NCBI RefSeq assembly: GCF_001758225.1
Contig: NZ_MAST01000010.1
Coordinates: 50,647-114,646, forward strand
Direction of reading: 5' to 3'
Source of the DNA: Humibacillus sp. DSM 29435
GTDB lineage: Bacteria; Actinomycetota; Actinomycetes; Actinomycetales; Dermatophilaceae
Length of the DNA stretch: 64,000 bases
Numbering within the stretch: position 1 is the stretch's first letter; every line of letters begins with the position of its first letter. The notes beneath the pieces are model-generated. The model saw nothing but the letters and a program-made list of their open reading frames with translations. It was not told the DNA's origin and searched no databases. This document shows positions 45,420 through 53,140 of this stretch, piece by piece. The position numbers were made by a program, and so were the translations under genes.

Positions 45420-48181
45420 GGGCTCTCCCCTGCCTCGAACGTGAAGGTGATCTCGTCGGCCATCGACACGAGCGAGCCCGGCTCGAGCACCTGCTGGTCG
45501 TTGGCGCGCAGCCGCACCGGTTGGTCACCGGGCAGGGCCACCGTGGTGCCGTTGGTCGTGCCGAGGTCTCGGATCAGCACGTGCCAGCCCTCGAGCACGA
45601 TCTCGACATGGTTGCGCGACACGTCGCGCTGCGGGCTCGGCACCTTCACCACGTGCGGACGGTCGGCACCGGAGAGGTCGACGGAGAGCTTCGGCGCCCG
45701 TCCGAGCAGCACACTGCGGTCGAGGCTCACGACGTCGCCGGTCGACAGGCGCAGCATGCCGAGCGCCGGGCGAGGCATGGTGAAGGGGTCCTGCGTGGGG
45801 ATGCCAGCTGCGCACACTCGGCAATGCTCGCTGTGCGGAGGTGTCGCGTGACCGGCCGAGCAGAGCACGGCGAGCACGGTGGGTCCCGACTCCCCCGACT
45901 GCTGAGCCGCGTTGCGGGCCTCGGTCAGGGCGGTGCGGTCGATGGTGAGACCGTCGTCGGGTTCGTGATCACGAAGGTCTGCGTCATTGCTGTCGTCGTT
46001 GCGGTCGTCGGCGGTCGTGGAGCCACCGTGGCCGGCGGCGAGGGCGGTGGCTTGAACGGGCGACGACGAGGCGGCTGGGCCGGGCGGAGCGGGCGACGGG
46101 GTGGGTGCCGGCGGCGGGGTGGCTGTGGGTGCGGGCAGCGGGGTGGCTGTGGGTGCGGGCAGCGGGGTGGCTGTGGGTGCGGGCGGCGGCGCCACAGCCG
46201 GCGGGGGGCCGGAGACCATGAACGAGGCGCTCGTCGAGACCGGTGGCCCCGGCGGCGGGTTGTTCGGGAGCAGGCTCGGGGCGGGTGGCGGGGTGCGTCG
46301 CCCACCGAACGTCGGCACCGCAGCGACCTCAGCAGGGCCGGCCGCCTCGTCAGGCCGCTGGGGCGTCGTGCTCGAGGCGGGCGGTGAGCTGGCCCACGGA
46401 ACCGACGAGATCAGGCCCCCGGTGGTGGTGGGCAGCGGCGCGGATGGCGCTGTCGGTGCCGGGTTGGGCGGGCTTGACAGGACTGATCCCCTTGTCGGCA
46501 ATGGGTTTTCAGCATCTGCGGCCTGCTCGGCGGGCAGCCGGTCTGAGCTGTCTGCGTCGTTCGTGCCGTTGGGAGTCTCTTCATCGTCACCCGGCTCGAG
46601 GTCGGCCAGAAACCTGCGGTGCTCGTCGGCGGCCACGGTGTGCCCGAACAGGTAGTCGTAGCTCGGCGGGTCGTTCGCCTCGGAGACGCCGACCTCGCGC
46701 TGGGCCTCCCTCTCGTTCATGGGGTCGGGGGTGGGCTCGGATGCGGGCTTGGGGGGGGGAACGGCCGTGGTCTCGGGCACGGGCGCGGTCTGAGACCGAG
46801 TGGGCTGAGCCGGTGGCAGGTCGGCGGAGGGGCGCCAGGTCGACTCGACGTCGACCGGGCCGCCGGTGACAGGGCGGTCGGCCGGTGCCAGCCGCTCCGG
46901 CACCATCGCAGCGTCCACGGGCGCCGCCACGCGTGCGGTTTCCTGCTCGACCGGCTCCCCACTCGTCGCCGGCTGCTCGACCGGCTCGATGCCCGTGACC
47001 GGCCCTGGCTCCCGATCGGTCGGCGGGCTGGGGGCAACGGTGGTAGCCGGTGGCGTCGCTGCTGCGCGCCGAGGTAGAGCGGGCCGACGTGAGCCCCAGC
47101 TGGGCAGGCCGGACGGCGATGCCCGCCGCGGCCCCGTGTCGGTCGGTTCGGTTGGCGCATCAGCCGGTCGGGTCGGCTGCCGCTCGCCGGTGGGCTCGGT
47201 TGGCGGCTCGTCGACGGGGGCCGGCCCCGATGGCGGGGCCGGCGGTGGTGCCACGGCGACCGGCGACTCCCAAGGGGGTGAGGGCAGTGCTTCCGCTACC
47301 CCGGGCTCCGCGGCCGCATCGGTAGTCACGGCGACCGGCTCCGACGTGGCCCAGGAGCGGCCCCAGGGGCTGCTGGTCGGGCGCGCAGGACCCGCTCCGC
47401 CACCTCTGTCGCTCCTGTCGCTCCTGGCGCCGAAGGTCGGGATCGTCGGCGGCCTTGCCGCAGAGTCAGGCTCGACCGCAGCCGGGGTCTCCACCGATCG
47501 CGCTTCGGGCCCCTGCGCTTCGGGCCCCTGCGCTTCGGGCCCCTGCGCTTCGGGCCCCTGCGCTTCGGGCCCCTGCGCTTCGGGCCCCTGCGCTTCGGGC
47601 CCCTGCGCTTCGGGCTGCTGCGCTTCCGGGCGGGCGACGTTTGCATCGGGTGACACGTGACCGACGTCGGCGGTCGACACTGCAGCGGGGGCCGACACCC
47701 GGGCGGCGCCGAGGTCAGCGGCATCCGGCACGGCGCTCGGCTCGGACGGCGAGGGCGAGAGACCCGCCTCGGTGAACGTGTCGGGCGGCACCGGCCGGCT
47801 CAGCTCGGTCTCGTCGAGCACCCGGATGGACACCTTCTCGGGTGGGCGGTCGAGCTCGAGGTCGGTCCAGACCCGGGCGCTGGTCGAGCGCACCTCGCGC
47901 TCGGTGCCGTCGGCGTCGGTGACGGTGGCTGCGACCGGGCCGAAGCACACGATGCGCGTCTCGTTCTTCCAGTGCACGCCGACGAAGTGTCGGGCCTTAC
48001 GCATGCCGCCGGCTGTGAGCACCTCGATGACGTCGTCGAGGTCGCCGCCGTCGGCCGCGTCACTGGCCGCGAGGGTGCGATCGTCGTCCTCGTCGAGGGC
48101 GATGAGCAGGTGCATGCTCGGCCCGCCGATGTGGGTCCACCCGTCGGGCGCACGCTCGACATCTACCGAGGGCCCAGCCAC
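45416..48181 (-). CDS. Proline-rich FHA-domain protein with N-terminal unknown domain and pentapeptide repeats
   Basis: A 921-residue protein. The N-terminal 150 residues form a folded alpha/beta domain (VERAPDGWTHIGGPSMHLLI and VHWKNETRIVCFGPVAA). A long disordered Pro/Ala/Glu-rich region follows, with PEAQG repeats (about residues 188-230) and a PAPTATPL repeat further on. Near residue 770 is a small Cys-containing, zinc-ribbon-like knot (LCSAGH and HCRVC). The C-terminal 120 residues are an FHA domain with LLGRAPKL, SRNHVEI and DLGTTNGT, which binds phosphothreonine. The GTG start has GGGGAG upstream and lies one base after the phosphatase stop. Probably a substrate or docking partner of the kinase. 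Confidence 0.84.
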   Translation of the reverse strand: MAGPSVDVERAPDGWTHIGGPSMHLLIALDEDDDRTLAASDAADGGDLDDVIEVLTAGGMRKARHFVGVHWKNETRIVCFGPVAATVTDADGTEREVRSTSARVWTDLELDRPPEKVSIRVLDETELSRPVPPDTFTEAGLSPSPSEPSAVPDAADLGAARVSAPAAVSTADVGHVSPDANVARPEAQQPEAQGPEAQGPEAQGPEAQGPEAQGPEAQGPEAQGPEARSVETPAAVEPDSAARPPTIPTFGARSDRSDRGGGAGPARPTSSPWGRSWATSEPVAVTTDAAAEPGVAEALPSPPWESPVAVAPPPAPPSGPAPVDEPPTEPTGERQPTRPADAPTEPTDTGPRRASPSGLPSWGSRRPALPRRAAATPPATTVAPSPPTDREPGPVTGIEPVEQPATSGEPVEQETARVAAPVDAAMVPERLAPADRPVTGGPVDVESTWRPSADLPPAQPTRSQTAPVPETTAVPPPKPASEPTPDPMNEREAQREVGVSEANDPPSYDYLFGHTVAADEHRRFLADLEPGDDEETPNGTNDADSSDRLPAEQAADAENPLPTRGSVLSSPPNPAPTAPSAPLPTTTGGLISSVPWASSPPASSTTPQRPDEAAGPAEVAAVPTFGGRRTPPPAPSLLPNNPPPGPPVSTSASFMVSGPPPAVAPPPAPTATPLPAPTATPLPAPTATPPPAPTPSPAPPGPAASSSPVQATALAAGHGGSTTADDRNDDSNDADLRDHEPDDGLTIDRTALTEARNAAQQSGESGPTVLAVLCSAGHATPPHSEHCRVCAAGIPTQDPFTMPRPALGMLRLSTGDVVSLDRSVLLGRAPKLSVDLSGADRPHVVKVPSPQRDVSRNHVEIVLEGWHVLIRDLGTTNGTTVALPGDQPVRLRANDQQVLEPGSLVSMADEITFTFEAGESP
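47501..47620. repeat. 15-bp coding tandem repeat (PEAQG)
   Basis: Seven perfect copies of CGCTTCGGGCCCCTG (47501-47605), then at least one degenerate copy (47606-47620). Read on the minus strand, each encodes the pentapeptide PEAQG in the disordered region of the FHA protein. The exact identity of the copies points to recent slippage. Confidence 0.95.
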
Positions 48182-48182
48182 G

Positions 48183-48986
48183 TCACTCCCCTGCTCTTAA
48201 GCTCACGTTCTGCCGGGGAGTGGTGTCCTCGTCCACGTCGGAGTCGTGCTCCTGCCCCTGCGACGTGACGACGATAGCAGTGACGTTGTCACGGCCACCT
48301 GCTTCGACGGCGAGGCGAACCAGCTCGCGGGCGGCAGCGTCGGCACCACCGACCTGACACACGACCCGCTCGATCTCAGCGAGGTCGAGCTCGTTCGAGA
48401 GCCCGTCGGAACACAGCACGAACACCTCGCCGGGGTAGGGCGGGAAGACCCAGGTGTCGACCGTGCCCATGGGATCGCGCCCGAGCGAGCGGGTCACCAC
48501 GTTGCGGCCCGGATGCCGGGCGGCCTCCTCGGGCGTGATCAGCCCACGCTCGACGAGCTCCCACACCTCGGAGTGGTCGACGGTGACCTGCGAGAGGTGG
48601 CCGTCGAGCAGCCGGTAGACGCGGGAGTCGCCGAGGTTGAACACGGCCCAGTGCCGGGACCCCCCGACCGAGACGAGGGCCAGCCCGGCGATGGTGGTGC
48701 CCATGCCGGTCTGCTCGGGGTGACGGGCGGCCGAGGCCAGGATGCGGCGGTTGGCCTCTCCCACCTGGGCGACAACGTCTCGCACCTGCAGCCCGTCTCG
48801 CTCCGACAGGGCTGCGACGGTCTCGACGGCGATCCTGCTCGCGACCTCGCCGGCGGCGTGGCCGCCCATCCCGTCGGCGACGACGTAGACGGTGCCGTGG
48901 GCGAGGGCGCTGTCCTCGTTGAGAGAACGCACCCGCCCGACGTCGGTGGCGAGCCCGACCGCGATGTTGGGCAGCATCCCGCTCAT
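48183..48986 (-). CDS. PP2C-family Ser/Thr protein phosphatase (PstP-like)
   Basis: A 267-residue PPM phosphatase with all metal-binding motifs: NEDSAL, VVADGMGGHAAGE, FNLGDSRVYRL, VLCSDGLSNEL and GGRDNVTAIVV. There is no membrane segment, unlike mycobacterial PstP, so it is cytosolic. The start at 48986 overlaps the preceding gene's stop (ATGA). It would reverse phosphorylation by the kinase encoded two genes downstream. Confidence 0.92.
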   Translation of the reverse strand: MSGMLPNIAVGLATDVGRVRSLNEDSALAHGTVYVVADGMGGHAAGEVASRIAVETVAALSERDGLQVRDVVAQVGEANRRILASAARHPEQTGMGTTIAGLALVSVGGSRHWAVFNLGDSRVYRLLDGHLSQVTVDHSEVWELVERGLITPEEAARHPGRNVVTRSLGRDPMGTVDTWVFPPYPGEVFVLCSDGLSNELDLAEIERVVCQVGGADAAARELVRLAVEAGGRDNVTAIVVTSQGQEHDSDVDEDTTPRQNVSLRAGE

Positions 48987-49495
48987 GAGACGGCGCTGGT
49001 CGGCTGACCGCCCACGGCCCACGGGGTCACCCGCACCGTGGTCAGCACGTCGCGGATCAGCTCGTAGTCGGGCTCGGCGTCAGGGCCCGCCACGGCACCC
49101 GTCAGCTGCACGAGGTAGCCGGCGATCCCCGGGCCGCCGGTGCGCACGATGTGGAAGAGGTTGGCCTGCAGCACCGAGTCGACGTCGGGGTCGGGCCAGG
49201 TGGCATCACAGCCGATGAACTCGGCGTCACCGAGCTCTGCGGCGAACGGCTCCGAGACGTCACCGCCACGAGAACGGGCCATCTCGGCGATCTGCTCGAG
49301 CGAGCGCTCGACGGTGTGGCCGGCCATGCACTGCTCGATGCTGACGACGACGTTCGGCGAGAACCCGTTCGGGCGGGGCAGACGCGCCGCCATCGTCGTT
49401 CCCGGGGCGTATGCGGGCTCCCAGCCCTCGGGCACGTCCAGTGCCACGGAGGGCAGGCCCGGGAAGTCCGGGCTCGGGTAGGCCAGCGTGCTCAT
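48983..49495 (-). CDS. LpqN/LpqT-like (Mog1/PsbP-fold) small protein, copy 2
   Basis: A 170-residue protein with the N-terminal pattern YPSPDFPGLPSVALDVPEGWEP and strands NVVVSIEQC and YLVQLTGAV, resembling the LpqN/LpqT Mog1/PsbP-like fold. Unlike mycobacterial LpqN it has no signal peptide or lipobox. It is a paralogue of the protein at 51171-51728; both begin M(S/T)TLA(Y/F)PS and close with a VTP block. The WXG100-fused protein lies between them. Such proteins could be chaperones or adaptors for the effector; this is inference from position. Confidence 0.72.
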   Translation of the reverse strand: MSTLAYPSPDFPGLPSVALDVPEGWEPAYAPGTTMAARLPRPNGFSPNVVVSIEQCMAGHTVERSLEQIAEMARSRGGDVSEPFAAELGDAEFIGCDATWPDPDVDSVLQANLFHIVRTGGPGIAGYLVQLTGAVAGPDAEPDYELIRDVLTTVRVTPWAVGGQPTSAVS

Positions 49496-49592
49496 CGGTC
49501 AGTCCTTTCGGTCGCGCCCGCAGGGTCGGGGGCGGCGCGGTCAGTCAATCATCGCAGGGCCAGACCGGGCGTCAGCCTGCGAAGGGTCGCGT

Positions 49593-51128
49593 TCAGTGCC
49601 AGCCGAACACCTTGCCGATCGCCTTGGCGCCGTGCTCGAGCCCACCGTCGATCGCCTTGCCGGCGTCACCGAGCCCATGGCCGACGTCGCTCATCATCTC
49701 CTTGGGCTGCACGTCCACACTGAACTTCACCCCGCCCCCGATCCCGATCGCGGCGCCGACATCGACCTTGACCTTGACGCTCTCGGCGCTGAAGTTCGCG
49801 TCGATGTCGGCGTGGGCTCCGATGCCGGCGTAGACCTCACCACCCACCGTGCCGCCAACACCCGCGACGTTGCCGCCCACCTCGGCGCCGGCCTTGACAC
49901 CCGCGAAGGCGTCAGCGCCGGCATGGGCCTTGACGCCGTCCTTGCCGATCCCCACCGAGGCGTCCGCCTTGGCCTCCGCTCCTGCCATCACGTTCGCGTC
50001 GGCGTGACCGGCCAGGGGGCCGTTGTCGTAGGAGACCCCGACGTTGCCCTTCGCGCCGGCGAAGGCCTCTGCGTTGACCTTGGCCTGCAAACCGTCCTTG
50101 CCGAGGCTCACCCCGGCGTCCGCCTTCGCCTCGGCGCCCACGAAACCACCGGCCTCGTAACGTCCGTGGTCACCGAGGTTGCCGTCGACCTTGCCCTTCA
50201 GCAGATAGGCGCCGGCGCCGGCTCCCGCCCCGGCGTAGAGGGCGCCGTCCTTGATGCCGACCTCGGTGTGGTGCTTCGTCTCGGTGCCGAGGGTGCCGCC
50301 CATGGTGGAGCTCGCGGCGTGGTCCTTGTCGGTCGGGTTGCCGTTCGAGTCGTAGTAGTGCGTGGTGTAGCTGCTGTCGGGGTGTTCGTCCTTGTAGGTC
50401 CAGTTCACGGCCTCGACGCCATGGCCGATGCGCCGCGATGCGTCGTCGTGCCGGTTCGCGAACCGGCCCGGGTCGTCGGAGCCGTCGGTCGGTAGCCACG
50501 GCCGGTGCACGTCGCGCTCGGTCTCGCGGGTGTAGCCGGTCTCGTGCTGCAGCTGGGGCTGGTGGTAGTCACCGGCGTGCGTGTACCGGTCGTAGTGCTC
50601 TCGCCCGTCGGCGCCGGTGCGGGTGTTCTCGTACGTCTGCGTCGACCCGTGCTGCGTGCGGGTGTACTGGTTGCCCTCGCCCCCCGACGTCTCGTCGGGG
50701 TCCTTGTCCTCCAGGCTGAACTTCTTGCCCTTGGTCTTGGTCACGTCGTTCTTGCCGTGGGGCGGCGGCACCGACGGGCCCCCACCCGTGCTGGTACCGC
50801 CGCCACCACTGCCTCCGCCGGCTCCCCCCGGCCCGGCTGTTCCCCCCGCTCCGCCACCACTGGTGGCGACCTGTGCTTTCGCGTTCGTGTCGAGCTTCTG
50901 CGCCATCGCGTCGAAGACCCCGTTGCAGGCCCGCATCGCAGGGATGGCGGTGTCGTTGAAGTGACCTACGAGGGTGAGCAGGTTCTGGCCGCCCCAGTTG
51001 CCCTGGATCGAGCCCATCGCCGAGCGCGAGCTCTGCTCGATGCGCGCCAGCTCGCCCTGCAGCCCCCGGATGTTTCCGGCGATGCGGGTCAACGCCTCGG
51101 CGTCAGCGCCCCTCTTGTACATGGTCAT
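49593..51128 (-). CDS. WXG100-fused large secreted protein, effector candidate
   Basis: A 511-residue protein. Residues 1-90 are a WXG100 domain with the turn GNWGGQN; its start (MTMYKRG) resembles the small WXG100 protein at 11 kb. A Gly/Ser-rich linker follows (about 92-125), then a polar Tyr/His-rich middle region (about 130-275), and a C-terminal half made of repeated Ala/Gly/Lys strands such as GAEAKADAGVSLGKDG and GAEAKADASVGIGKDG, an internal duplication. No known toxin domain is recognisable. A WXG100 head on a long variable body is the standard layout of type VII effectors. The start has GGGAGG six bases upstream. The LpqN-like neighbours may be dedicated partners. Confidence 0.82.
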   Translation of the reverse strand: MTMYKRGADAEALTRIAGNIRGLQGELARIEQSSRSAMGSIQGNWGGQNLLTLVGHFNDTAIPAMRACNGVFDAMAQKLDTNAKAQVATSGGGAGGTAGPGGAGGGSGGGGTSTGGGPSVPPPHGKNDVTKTKGKKFSLEDKDPDETSGGEGNQYTRTQHGSTQTYENTRTGADGREHYDRYTHAGDYHQPQLQHETGYTRETERDVHRPWLPTDGSDDPGRFANRHDDASRRIGHGVEAVNWTYKDEHPDSSYTTHYYDSNGNPTDKDHAASSTMGGTLGTETKHHTEVGIKDGALYAGAGAGAGAYLLKGKVDGNLGDHGRYEAGGFVGAEAKADAGVSLGKDGLQAKVNAEAFAGAKGNVGVSYDNGPLAGHADANVMAGAEAKADASVGIGKDGVKAHAGADAFAGVKAGAEVGGNVAGVGGTVGGEVYAGIGAHADIDANFSAESVKVKVDVGAAIGIGGGVKFSVDVQPKEMMSDVGHGLGDAGKAIDGGLEHGAKAIGKVFGWH

Positions 51129-51170
51129 TCGGCGCCTCCCCCTGCGCCTGTCGGCTGCGGTCGCACGTCG

Positions 51171-51728
51171 TCAGCCCTCGCCGTCAGCCGCGACAGCGTC
51201 GTCGGCGTCGTCGGCGATGAGTGGGACGGTGCCCTCGGCGGGGGTGACCCGGAGCCCGTCGATGACCTGGTGAACGGTGGCGTAGTCGGCGGTGTGGTCG
51301 GCCGAACCGATGGTGGCGGTCACCGTGATGCGCAGCAGGCCCCCGTCGACCTGTCTGCGCAGGAAGCCGAAGAGGTTGCTGACGAGCAGCGTTCCGGCGA
51401 TGTCGTCGATGTAGCTGAGGTCGAGACCGAAGAAGGTGAGGCCGTCGATAGGACGCGAGTACACCTGACCGACCGTGCCCTCGCGGCGATGCGCGGCCGT
51501 GGCCTCCACGCCGTCGAGGTCGAATCGCACGGTGTGGTCGGCGAAGGTCTCGTCGACCGTCACGATGATGTTGGCTTTGAACTGGTCTTCGGGCAGCGGC
51601 CGCAGGGCGGCCAGCACGACGTGGTCGGTCTCGCCGGCCGCCGGAACCGACTCCCAGTCCGGCGGAATCTCGAGCGCGAGCTGCGGTGGCCCCGGGAACA
51701 CAGTGCTCGGGAACGCCAGTGTCGTCAT
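51171..51728 (-). CDS. LpqN/LpqT-like (Mog1/PsbP-fold) small protein, copy 1, first gene of the ESX operon
   Basis: A 185-residue protein with TLAFPSTVFPGPPQLALEIPPDWESV, NIIVTVDETFADHTV, FFGLDLSYID and a closing DGLRVTPAEG, then an acidic tail. There is no signal peptide. It is paralogous to the gene at 48983-49495. It stands first after the palindromic promoter at 51820-51870 and immediately before the WXG100-fused gene. The ribosome binding site is AAGGGGG. Confidence 0.72.
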   Translation of the reverse strand: MTTLAFPSTVFPGPPQLALEIPPDWESVPAAGETDHVVLAALRPLPEDQFKANIIVTVDETFADHTVRFDLDGVEATAAHRREGTVGQVYSRPIDGLTFFGLDLSYIDDIAGTLLVSNLFGFLRRQVDGGLLRITVTATIGSADHTADYATVHQVIDGLRVTPAEGTVPLIADDADDAVAADGEG

Positions 51729-51740
51729 GGCGACCCCCTT

Positions 51741-51794
51741 CGTGGCTCAGCGTCTCGTGGCTCAGCGTTGTGGCTCAGCCTTGTGACTCAACGT
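51741..51794. repeat. 13-bp tandem repeat in the ESX operon leader
   Basis: Four near-copies of (C/T)GTGGCTCAGCGT lie head to tail between the predicted transcription start and the first gene; the first copy is followed by two extra bases. The last copy has three changes. The repeat would be in the untranslated leader. Confidence 0.8.
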
Positions 51795-51819
51795 GTCGAC
51801 GGATGCCGCACTGCCTCGA

Positions 51820-51870
51820 AGGCTAGGCCCGGCCACCGGAACCGTCGATGGGGAGAACTCCCCACTCGAC
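51820..51870 (-). promoter_or_regulatory. ESX operon promoter with palindromic operator
   Basis: The core is TGGGGAG-AA-CTCCCCA (51849-51864), extended outward by GTCGA and TCGAC with a one-base offset. On the minus strand ATCGAC (51849-51844) is followed by an 18-base spacer and the -10-like TAGCCT (51825-51820). Core, ATCGAC, spacer length and distance to the start codon (about 125 bases) all match the WXG100 promoter at 11815-11861. Transcription from here would enter the 25-kb operon. Confidence 0.72.
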
Positions 51871-51974
51871 GTGCGAGCCCCGATCGCCACCAAGCCTGGG
51901 CTGCTCGATCTCGGATGGCCCGTCGGCGGCGCGACCGTGAAGGCGGTGGCGCTGAGACATCAAGGACGCGAGGT

Positions 51975-52004
51975 CGCCCCGCCACCGTCAGCAGTGGCGG
52001 GGCG
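51975..52004 (-). terminator. Stem-loop terminator after the nitrilase-family gene
   Basis: CGCCCCGCCAC (51975-51985) and GTGGCGGGGCG (51994-52004) form a perfect 11-base stem with an eight-base loop, 38 bases beyond the stop codon at 52042. No U-run follows. It separates this operon from the ESX promoter downstream. Confidence 0.8.
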
Positions 52005-52041
52005 CCTCACGGTTCGCCCGACGAGCCCGGCGGGTATTCGC

Positions 52042-52977
52042 CTAGCCCAGGTTCACCGGAGGGTGAACGGCAAGGCGGTCGTCAGGGTCGTTCCCGACGT
52101 ACACCGGATCGCCCCCGGCGAGCGTGGGTGCCCACCGTCGCAGCGCTGACTCCGGCGTCGACCCCTCGCGGGCCACCACGGCGCTCTGCGAACGAGGCTT
52201 CGCGCCCCGACCGCCATCGACGCGCAGGATGGCGCCGCCCCGCCTCGAGACGATGTTCTCCTTCTGGAGGCGCATCCCGGCCGCCGTGAGCAGATGCACA
52301 TCGACCCCGGCGCCCCTGAAACCGTTCTGCTTCACGTACGTCGTGCGCAGCACCCCCTCGCGGTTCGGGCCCCGGTCGAGGGTCAGGTGGTCGAGGCAGA
52401 TCTCGATGCCCATCGAGATCTGTTCGCCACCCGGCCCGGGCGCCTGGAAGAGCGGGTCCTGGGTGGCGACGAGCACGCGGGCGTGCTCCTGCTCCCAGCG
52501 GTCCCAGACCTCCGTACCGTCCTTGGCCAGTCCGTCGATGCCCGACAGGCGTTCCTTCTGCCACGACCTGACGATCGTGCCGGCCTTGAGCACCAGGGCG
52601 GTGTTGTGCACCAGCGCCTGACCCGACTTCACGGGCTCCTGCCACCAGATGGTGCCGATGACCCAGAGCACGTCGGGGACGCTTGCGCTGAAGGTCTTGA
52701 GCACGTCGACGCCGTTGAAGAAGGTGGCGCGGTCGTAGGGCAGCCCGTCGTAGGCCTTGAAGAAGAACTCCGGAGCCATGAAGACCGGCAGAGACCTCGC
52801 CGTGGCCCGCTTGGTCACCTCGGTCTTGATGAGGTCGAGCTGCAGCTGGGCCTGGTGTCGGAAGAGGTCAGGGGCGGGCAGCTCGGCCGGTTTCGCGCCC
52901 TGGGCGCTCAGCGCGGCGTTGACCTTCGTGCCGTCGTGGGTGGCGATGTCGTAGGCGAAGAGCTGGATGGTGCTCAT
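52042..52977 (-). CDS. Nitrilase-superfamily (carbon-nitrogen hydrolase fold) enzyme
   Basis: A 311-residue protein. The Glu-Lys-Cys triad of the nitrilase fold is in place: Glu70 in VFMAPEFFF, Lys141 in RSWQKERLSG, and Cys194 in MGIEICLDH. Supporting strands are LWVIGTIWW and NTALVLKAG. Family enzymes hydrolyse amides, nitriles or carbamoyl groups. Spacing is normal, but the rest diverges from characterised branches, so the substrate is unknown. The start at 52977 overlaps a 13-codon leader ORF (ATGA), whose strong ribosome binding site would drive translation. It is the last gene of the unexplained operon divergent from the SARP gene. Confidence 0.78.
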   Translation of the reverse strand: MSTIQLFAYDIATHDGTKVNAALSAQGAKPAELPAPDLFRHQAQLQLDLIKTEVTKRATARSLPVFMAPEFFFKAYDGLPYDRATFFNGVDVLKTFSASVPDVLWVIGTIWWQEPVKSGQALVHNTALVLKAGTIVRSWQKERLSGIDGLAKDGTEVWDRWEQEHARVLVATQDPLFQAPGPGGEQISMGIEICLDHLTLDRGPNREGVLRTTYVKQNGFRGAGVDVHLLTAAGMRLQKENIVSRRGGAILRVDGGRGAKPRSQSAVVAREGSTPESALRRWAPTLAGGDPVYVGNDPDDRLAVHPPVNLG

Positions 52978-53015
52978 GGCTCCGCCTGGTTGAGGTTGGC
53001 ACTGCTCGTGGTCAT
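52974..53015 (-). CDS. 13-residue leader peptide coupled to the nitrilase gene
   Basis: The ORF reads MTTSSANLNQAEP and stops. It has a strong ribosome binding site (AAGGAGAAGGAA) just upstream, and its TGA overlaps the ATG of the nitrilase gene. The nitrilase gene has no ribosome binding site of its own at proper distance, which favours translational coupling. The peptide has no tandem rare codons or amino-acid run suggesting attenuation. Confidence 0.5.
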   Translation of the reverse strand: MTTSSANLNQAEP

Positions 53016-53032
53016 GTCGTTCCTTCTCCTTC

Positions 53033-53127
53033 GATGCCCTTGTTGTGGATGCCGTTGTTGTGAATGCCGTTGTGCTGGATGGCGTTGTGCCCGGAGACGC
53101 GATGCCGGACAGACGCGATGCCGGACA
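53033..53127. repeat. Two imperfect tandem repeats in the operon spacer
   Basis: Four 15-base near-copies of GATGCCGTTGTTGTG (53033-53092) are followed, after three bases, by two exact 16-base copies of GACGCGATGCCGGACA (53096-53127). They fill the space between the hydrolase stop and the leader peptide. Confidence 0.8.
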
Positions 53128-53140
53128 GACGCGGTGACGC

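Noticed and set aside
47501..47620. Regular short repeats considered as a CRISPR array
   Set aside because: The copies are contiguous without spacers and keep a reading frame encoding PEAQG.
48184..48224. CACTCCCC and GGGGAGTG inverted repeat considered as a third copy of the ESX operator
   Set aside because: Arms are 25 bases apart, lie in the end of the phosphatase gene, and one arm is the ribosome binding site of the FHA gene; no -10 box at the right distance.
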